A stretch of 21,061 nt of DNA from an uncultured Halioglobus sp. (GTDB lineage: Bacteria; Pseudomonadota; Gammaproteobacteria; Pseudomonadales; Halieaceae): positions 1 through 21,061 of the forward strand of contig CAJQQW010000126.1 in assembly GCA_905480565.1 (NCBI GenBank), given 5' to 3'. The stretch's first letter is position 1. The number at the start of each line of letters is the position of its first letter. Shown in pieces: positions 16,267 to 21,061 of this stretch. Both the position numbers and the translations under genes were made by a program. Below the pieces are notes generated by a model. The model searched no databases, had not been told where the DNA came from, and worked only from the letters and a program-made list of their open reading frames with translations.

Positions 16267-17234
16267 TGACAGCCAATACAACGAAGAGACCGGTGCTTGC
16301 ACTTTCGGGCGGTGTAGGTGGAGCAAAGCTGGCGCTGGGGTTAGAAGATCTGCTTCCCGCTGGCGAATTGCATGTACTGGTCAATACCGGAGACGATTTT
16401 GAACACCTTGGCTTGCACATATCCCCTGATATAGACACATTGTTGTATACCTTAGCCGGCAAGGCAAATCCAGCGCAGGGCTGGGGTCTCGAAGGTGAGA
16501 GCTGGCACATGCTGGAAGCGCTCGCTCAACTGGGCGGTGAGACCTGGTTCCAACTGGGTGACAAGGATCTTGCCACGCACCTCTGGCGGACGCATCATCT
16601 GGCCGCTGGAGATGCCTTGACGGTTGTCACCACGGAACTGGCAAGCCAGCTGGGGGTAGCCAGCAGAGTGCATCCGATGTCTGCAGACCCTGTGCGAACC
16701 ACTGTCCACTGTCGCGGAGAGAGCTTGCCCTTCCAGCGTTATTTTGTGGAGAAACGTTGTCAGCCTGAGGTGACGGGTTTCAGTTTTGAAGGGATCGGTG
16801 ACGCCAGCCCCAATGAAGAGGTGATGACGCTGCTTCGAAATGGGGCTTTTTCTCAGATTGTGGTATGTCCCTCAAATCCGTTTGTCAGTATCGACCCCAT
16901 CCTCCAGTTGCCTAGTTTGTGGCAGGCTCTGGCGGATAATCGGGCGCCGGTTACCCTGGTATCGCCGATTGTGGCGGGTATCGCGATTAAAGGTCCCGCC
17001 GCCAAGATGATGGCGGAGTTGGGCGTACCGGTGACCGCCCTTGGGGTCCTCGCGCATTATTGTCAACATTATCCTGGGCTGGTGAATAATTTCGTAATCG
17101 ACGAGAGTGACGCTACACTGGCGTCTCAAATAGACGAGCCAGGCGTAAATGTGGTTGTCACGTCAACGGTAATGAAAACCCGGGACGACAAACAGTCACT
17201 GGCTCGTGCAGTCCTTGATCTGGTAGGGGGATAG
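16266..17234 (+). CDS. cofD: 2-phospho-L-lactate transferase (F420-0 synthase)
   Basis: The 322-residue CofD/FbiA transfers a phospho-carboxylate moiety (phospholactate, phosphoenolpyruvate or phosphoglycerate, depending on lineage) from a GDP-activated donor to FO. Motifs: 'LSGGVGGAKLALGL' (13-26), 'NTGDDFEHLGLHISPDIDTL' (40-59), 'WFQLGDKDLATH' (94-105) and 'NPFVSIDPIL'. The ATG at 16266 shares its A with the cofE TGA. It has no Shine-Dalgarno of its own, so translation is probably coupled. An upstream in-frame TTG at 16263 is less likely. CofC, encoded six bases after its stop, makes the donor. Confidence 0.94.
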   Translation: MTANTTKRPVLALSGGVGGAKLALGLEDLLPAGELHVLVNTGDDFEHLGLHISPDIDTLLYTLAGKANPAQGWGLEGESWHMLEALAQLGGETWFQLGDKDLATHLWRTHHLAAGDALTVVTTELASQLGVASRVHPMSADPVRTTVHCRGESLPFQRYFVEKRCQPEVTGFSFEGIGDASPNEEVMTLLRNGAFSQIVVCPSNPFVSIDPILQLPSLWQALADNRAPVTLVSPIVAGIAIKGPAAKMMAELGVPVTALGVLAHYCQHYPGLVNNFVIDESDATLASQIDEPGVNVVVTSTVMKTRDDKQSLARAVLDLVGG

Positions 17235-17240
17235 ACGGTT

Positions 17241-17972
17241 ATGGCGCAGGCATTGTTGCCGCTAAAGGACCTGGTTGAGGCCAAGTCCAGACTTGCCGGG
17301 CTGTTGCGTCCCGCAGAGCGCCGTGCCCTGGCTCAGGCGATGGCGGAGGATGTTCTGTCCTCTCTGCGCCAAAGCGACGAGGTCTCGCGAGTAGTGATGG
17401 TGTCCGATGACCCGGGAGCAAGGGCACTTTGCGCCGTTTATGGCGCAGAATGCTGGTCGGAAACATCCCTTGGGTGTCGTGGCCTTAACCCTGTCATCGA
17501 CGCTGCTGCCAGCCGCATGCGTGCTGAGGCCGACGACACACTACTGGTGTTGCATGCCGATCTGCCGCTGCTGAGTGCGGCGGATATCGACGCGGTGATT
17601 CTCCGGCAGTCGCAACATGGCGGCCTCGTTATCGGTCCCGACCGGCGTGGAATCGGCACTAACCTGCTGGCATTTTCCGGGCAGGCCCTGCCCGAGTTCC
17701 GTTTTGGTGCAGACAGTTGTTCCCGACACCGGGCTGGCGCCTCCGAGACGGGAATCGCCGTGTCCCTGATTCAGCGGGTCGGTATAGAATGTGACATTGA
17801 TGAACCACAGGATTTGAAATACTTAATGAGCCGTCTGTCTCCTGCAAGTAGCACTCATACAGCCCGACTACTGTGCGCCACGCAGTGGGGCGCAAGGGTC
17901 GGTATTGCTCTAGACAGTTTACCCCCTGCAGCTAGCAGTGCGCAGGGTGCAAAGCGGGAGGCTACGCCTTGA
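17241..17972 (+). CDS. cofC: 2-phospho-L-lactate (or PEP / 3-phosphoglycerate) guanylyltransferase
   Basis: This 243-residue CofC/FbiD nucleotidyltransferase activates a phospho-carboxylate with GTP. Typical segments are 'LPLKDLVEAKSRLAGLL' (6-22), 'GLNPVIDAA' (81-89), 'LHADLPLL' (104-111, probable metal ligand Asp106) and 'DRRGIGTNLLAF' (134-145). The family's usual F-G-P-G-S-F stretch reads F-G-A-D-S-C (155-160), a departure near the substrate pocket. After the core the protein has a tail of about 45 residues (200-243) with no motif. GGGGG at 17226-17230 lies about ten bases before the ATG. The end overlaps the fbiC start by four bases (TTGA). Substrate choice cannot be read by eye. Confidence 0.9.
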   Translation: MAQALLPLKDLVEAKSRLAGLLRPAERRALAQAMAEDVLSSLRQSDEVSRVVMVSDDPGARALCAVYGAECWSETSLGCRGLNPVIDAAASRMRAEADDTLLVLHADLPLLSAADIDAVILRQSQHGGLVIGPDRRGIGTNLLAFSGQALPEFRFGADSCSRHRAGASETGIAVSLIQRVGIECDIDEPQDLKYLMSRLSPASSTHTARLLCATQWGARVGIALDSLPPAASSAQGAKREATP

Positions 17973-20518
17973 AGCCGGATTGGAAAAACCTGCGACGTGA
18001 TGGGCTGCAAGGTATCGAGCTTGATGACGAACATATCTTGTCACTGGCTGATTGGCAGGATACCTCGGAACTGGTTGCACTCGCTTCCGGTCTGCGCGAC
18101 CGCGGCCATGGCAATGTTATGACATACTCGCGCAAGGTATTCATCCCCCTCACGCAACTTTGCCGTGATGTGTGCCATTACTGTACGTTCGCGCAGACGC
18201 CACGAAAAATCGAGCAGGCCTATATGCCCGTAGAGGACGTCATAGCGCTGTGTCGTCAGGGTGAAGCGATGGGTTGTCAGGAAGCCCTGTTTACGCTCGG
18301 TGAGCGCCCCGAGTTGCGTTACAGTGCCGCGCGTAAAGCGCTGCAGACCATGGGCTTTAAGACCACGCTTGAATACGTACGGGAAGTCGCTGCCCGAGTG
18401 CTGTCAGACACCGGTCTGCTGCCGCACATCAATGCCGGTTGCATGGATGAGCGAGAAATAGCGATGCTGCGCCCGGTCAGTGCGTCTATGGGTATTATGC
18501 TGGAATCTGCTTCGCCTCGCCTGTGTGAGAAGGGCATGCCCCACTATGGATCGCCCGACAAACAGCCCGAACGTCGACTTAAGACGCTGGAGCTAGCGGG
18601 ACAAGCCAGCGTTCCCTTCACATCGGGTATTCTCATCGGTATTGGTGAAACGCGTCTCGAACGTATCGAGTCCTTGCTGGCTTTGCGCCGGATTCATCGG
18701 CGATATGGTCACCTGCAGGAAATTATTATCCAGAACTTCAGGGCCAAGCCCGCTACGCTGATGTCCAGTGCGCCCGAGCCAGACCTGGAGGATTTGCTAT
18801 GGACAATAGCGATTGCGCGATTAGTCTTCGGCGAAGCAATGAACATTCAGGCGCCGCCTAATCTCAGCCCCGGTGTCCTGCCGCAGCTTGTGGCTGCCGG
18901 TATCAACGACTGGGGCGGGGTGTCGCCACTGACGCCCGATCATGTCAATCCTGAAGCGCCTTGGCCGCATCTGGACCGACTGGCTCGTGAGACGGAGGCG
19001 GCAGGGAAGTTCCTCGAGCAGCGTCTCACCGTATATCCCGACTATGTAACTGCGCCCCAGCGTTGGCTGGATAAGAATGTCCGTGAGGGTGTCATGCGTT
19101 TGTCGGATGCCTCTGGATTTGCGCGGCGGGATGGTTGGGTGCCGGGCGAAGAGCACAGGGTGCCTGACATAGAGGCTCGTCTGTTATCGGAGCAGCCCCC
19201 TGGGGATCGGATTTCCGCGGCCATCCGCGATATTGTGTTGCGTTGCGAACGTGGTGATAGTCTGCAGGAAAGCGATGTAACACGTCTTTTCGAGGCGCGC
19301 GGTTCTGATTTTTCGCATGTCGTCGCGAGGGCGGATCAGCTGCGTCGGACCGTGCATGGTGACACGGTCAGCTATGTGGTTAATCGCAACATCAATTACA
19401 CCAATGTGTGTTATTTCAAGTGTCAGTTCTGTGCCTTCTCCAAGGGCAAGTTGAGTGAGGATTTGCGCGGCAGGCCTTATGACATTTCCGCTGAAGAGCT
19501 GGCGCTGCGTGCCGCTGAGGCCTGGGAGCGCGGCGCTACAGAGGTGTGCCTTCAAGGCGGCATTCACCCGGATTACACCGGGCAGACGTATCTCGATATC
19601 CTTGAGACGGTGCAGCGCGCGGCGCCGGGCATGCACATTCACGCCTTCTCTCCGTTGGAGGTGCAGCAGGGTGCGGCGACATTGGGTATTAGTGTGCCGG
19701 CCTTTCTCAAGCGCCTGCGCAAGGCAGGTTTGAATACGCTGCCGGGAACCGCGGCAGAAGTATTGCATGACGATGTTCGCGCGCTGCTCTGCCCCGACAA
19801 GCTCAACACGGCGGAATGGCTTCAGGTGATGGAGGCTGCTCACCAGGAAGGGTTCAGGACCACCGCGACCATCATGTATGGCCATATTGATCGACCGCAT
19901 CATTGGGCCAGGCACCTGTTGGAAATTCGTCGCTTGCAGCAGCGCACCGGCGGCTTCACAGAGTTCGTGCCTTTACCCTATGTTCACATGGAGGCCCCGA
20001 TGTATCTCAAGGGCTTGTCGCGTCGGGGTCCCAGCTTTCGCGAGGCGGTCCTTATGCACGCCGTGGCCAGGCTGGTGTTCCACGGATTAATCGATAATAT
20101 TCAGGCTTCCTGGGTCAAAATGGGGCGCGAGGGAGTAGTGGCCTGCTTGAACGCCGGTGCCAACGATCTCGGTGGTTCACTGATGAACGAAAGCATTACC
20201 CGTGCGGCTGGCTCCGGTCATGGGCAGGAATGGGAACCTTCTGATCTGGAAAGGCGGATTCTTGCGGCCGGTCGGACTCCCCTTATGCGCACGACTCTTT
20301 ACGGCGAAGCGCCCGAAGAGCGCAAGGTATCCGCCTTTTCAGCCGTGCCACTCAAGCCGATTTCCTCTGCACCCGCCGCCCGTGAGCAGCGCAACAAACG
20401 ATTGCTATCACCCCAACATGTTATTGCGCTTGCAGATATCACCCCCCTTCACCTGCGGCAGCGAAGCCCGGAAGCAAGTCTGTACGAGCACGTTGTCCTG
20501 ATGGCTGCCTGTAACTAG
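17969..20518 (+). CDS. fbiC: FO synthase, fused CofG-CofH (FbiC)
   Basis: This 849-residue two-module radical-SAM enzyme makes 7,8-didemethyl-8-hydroxy-5-deazariboflavin (FO) from tyrosine and a pyrimidine. The CofG-like half has its 4Fe-4S cysteines at Cys65, Cys69, Cys72 (C-R-D-V-C-H-Y-C), and the CofH-like half at Cys481, Cys485, Cys488 (C-Y-F-K-C-Q-F-C). The order (CofG then CofH) and length match actinobacterial FbiC; archaea and cyanobacteria usually encode the halves separately. The start is TTG 17969, with GGGAGG (17956-17961) seven bases upstream and a four-base overlap with cofC. After the CofH core ending near 'LMRTTLYGE', about 70 residues continue without a motif I recognise. The fused form suggests, but does not prove, inheritance from an FbiC-bearing lineage. 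Confidence 0.95.
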   Translation: MKPDWKNLRRDGLQGIELDDEHILSLADWQDTSELVALASGLRDRGHGNVMTYSRKVFIPLTQLCRDVCHYCTFAQTPRKIEQAYMPVEDVIALCRQGEAMGCQEALFTLGERPELRYSAARKALQTMGFKTTLEYVREVAARVLSDTGLLPHINAGCMDEREIAMLRPVSASMGIMLESASPRLCEKGMPHYGSPDKQPERRLKTLELAGQASVPFTSGILIGIGETRLERIESLLALRRIHRRYGHLQEIIIQNFRAKPATLMSSAPEPDLEDLLWTIAIARLVFGEAMNIQAPPNLSPGVLPQLVAAGINDWGGVSPLTPDHVNPEAPWPHLDRLARETEAAGKFLEQRLTVYPDYVTAPQRWLDKNVREGVMRLSDASGFARRDGWVPGEEHRVPDIEARLLSEQPPGDRISAAIRDIVLRCERGDSLQESDVTRLFEARGSDFSHVVARADQLRRTVHGDTVSYVVNRNINYTNVCYFKCQFCAFSKGKLSEDLRGRPYDISAEELALRAAEAWERGATEVCLQGGIHPDYTGQTYLDILETVQRAAPGMHIHAFSPLEVQQGAATLGISVPAFLKRLRKAGLNTLPGTAAEVLHDDVRALLCPDKLNTAEWLQVMEAAHQEGFRTTATIMYGHIDRPHHWARHLLEIRRLQQRTGGFTEFVPLPYVHMEAPMYLKGLSRRGPSFREAVLMHAVARLVFHGLIDNIQASWVKMGREGVVACLNAGANDLGGSLMNESITRAAGSGHGQEWEPSDLERRILAAGRTPLMRTTLYGEAPEERKVSAFSAVPLKPISSAPAAREQRNKRLLSPQHVIALADITPLHLRQRSPEASLYEHVVLMAACN

Positions 20519-20525
20519 AACGGCG

Positions 20526-21061
20526 ATGACTGTGCCGGGCTCCCGTGCAAGAAATATTGACCTTGAGGCAAGCTGGTTGCAGCCGCTGGAGGGAGAGTTT
20601 GAACTACCCTACATGCAGCAATTACGTGCATTCCTCGAACAGGAAAAACGCGCGGGTAAACGCATTTTCCCAAAGGGTAATGAGTTTTTTGAGGCTTTCA
20701 GGCAAACACCTCTGTCGCGGGTTAAGGTTGTAATCCTCGGGCAGGATCCCTATCACGGTGAGGGCCAGGCCCATGGCTTGTGCTTTTCCGTCAGGCCCGG
20801 CGTGAGTGTTCCCCCTTCACTGCAGAATATTTACAAGGAGATCAACGGCGAGTTGGGCTTTGCCATTCCGGCGCACGGGTATCTAGGGTCCTGGGCGGAG
20901 CAGGGTGTCCTGCTATTGAACAGTGTGTTGTCGGTGGAGAGCGGTCGTGCGGCCTCCCACCAGGGCAAGGGGTGGGAGTTGTTCACTGACCGCGTCATTG
21001 AAGTGGTGAACGCGCAGCGCACTGGTGTTGTGTTCCTGCTGTGGGGCGGATACGCCCAGCG
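20526..21061 (+). CDS. ung: Uracil-DNA glycosylase (family 1), 3' truncated by window end
   Basis: The first 178 codons of a family 1 UDG are visible from ATG 20526 and the gene continues past the window. The catalytic loop GQDPYH is at 72-77 (Asp74 activates water), followed by 'HGLCFSV' (83-89), '[11 protein letters not shown]' (96-106), '[12 protein letters not shown]' (127-138) and 'SHQGKGWE'. The C-terminal HPSP-type motif would lie outside. UDG removes uracil from DNA in base excision repair. It starts seven bases after the fbiC stop without a clear Shine-Dalgarno, so it may be read through from the F420 operon. It is unrelated in function and marks the right edge of the F420 locus. Confidence 0.95.
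   Translation, partial: MTVPGSRARNIDLEASWLQPLEGEFELPYMQQLRAFLEQEKRAGKRIFPKGNEFFEAFRQTPLSRVKVVILGQDPYHGEGQAHGLCFSVRPGVSVPPSLQNIYKEINGELGFAIPAHGYLGSWAEQGVLLLNSVLSVESGRAASHQGKGWELFTDRVIEVVNAQRTGVVFLLWGGYAQ

Noticed and set aside
19184..19915. 243-codon open frame on the - strand
   Set aside because: It is antisense to the CofH half of FbiC, which keeps all radical-SAM cysteines in frame.
1..21061. tRNA, rRNA, CRISPR array, insertion sequence or phage genes
   Set aside because: I looked for cloverleaf-like stretches, spaced direct repeats, and transposase, integrase or phage-type proteins and saw none.

Overview
The window is about 21 kb of dense bacterial chromosome, roughly 54-55% GC by eye, with no tRNA, rRNA, insertion sequence or CRISPR array that I can see. 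The ydbH-ynbE-ydbL trio, the DUF1631-GGDEF-EAL protein and the general gene style point to a gammaproteobacterium. My inference is a marine group such as the Cellvibrionales (Halieaceae or Spongiibacteraceae), many of which degrade steroids. No rRNA or marker gene settles this.

Region 1 (59-5108, + strand) is a meta-cleavage catabolic cluster: a flavin-dependent monooxygenase of the HsaA/TesA2 type, a C-C bond hydrolase (HsaD/TesD/BphD type), a 2-hydroxydienoate hydratase, an acylating aldehyde dehydrogenase and a 4-hydroxy-2-oxoacid aldolase. Together they would hydroxylate a phenolic ring, hydrolyse the ring-opened product, and convert the dienoate to pyruvate plus acyl-CoA. The gene make-up fits steroid A/B-ring degradation best. 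The extradiol dioxygenase and flavin reductase that must work with them are not in the window. The hydrolase has Glu where the family's catalytic Asp is expected.

Region 2 (5171-8065, - strand) is the envelope operon ydbH-ynbE-ydbL, an AsmA-like inner-to-outer-membrane phospholipid transport system. It converges on region 1. A possible 28-codon leader ORF overlaps the ydbH start.

Region 3 (8291-13521, - strand) is a two-gene regulatory unit: a 1353-residue DUF1631-GGDEF-EAL cyclic-di-GMP protein whose stop overlaps the start of a LuxR-type transcription factor (ATGA).

Region 4 (13727-20518) is a coenzyme F420 locus. A short-chain dehydrogenase faces left. Facing right are the F420:NADP oxidoreductase, CofE, CofD, CofC and a fused CofG-CofH FO synthase (FbiC), with overlapping or near-touching genes from cofE onward. 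This covers FO synthesis, the phospho-carboxylate side chain, glutamylation and cofactor reduction. No FbiB-type nitroreductase domain is present, so the side-chain chemistry is an open question. A perfect 14-bp palindrome lies between the reductase gene and cofE. The window ends inside ung (uracil-DNA glycosylase).

The most notable content is the compact F420 locus in a Gram-negative background beside a probable steroid catabolic cluster. The families are known. I did not find a wholly undescribed system.
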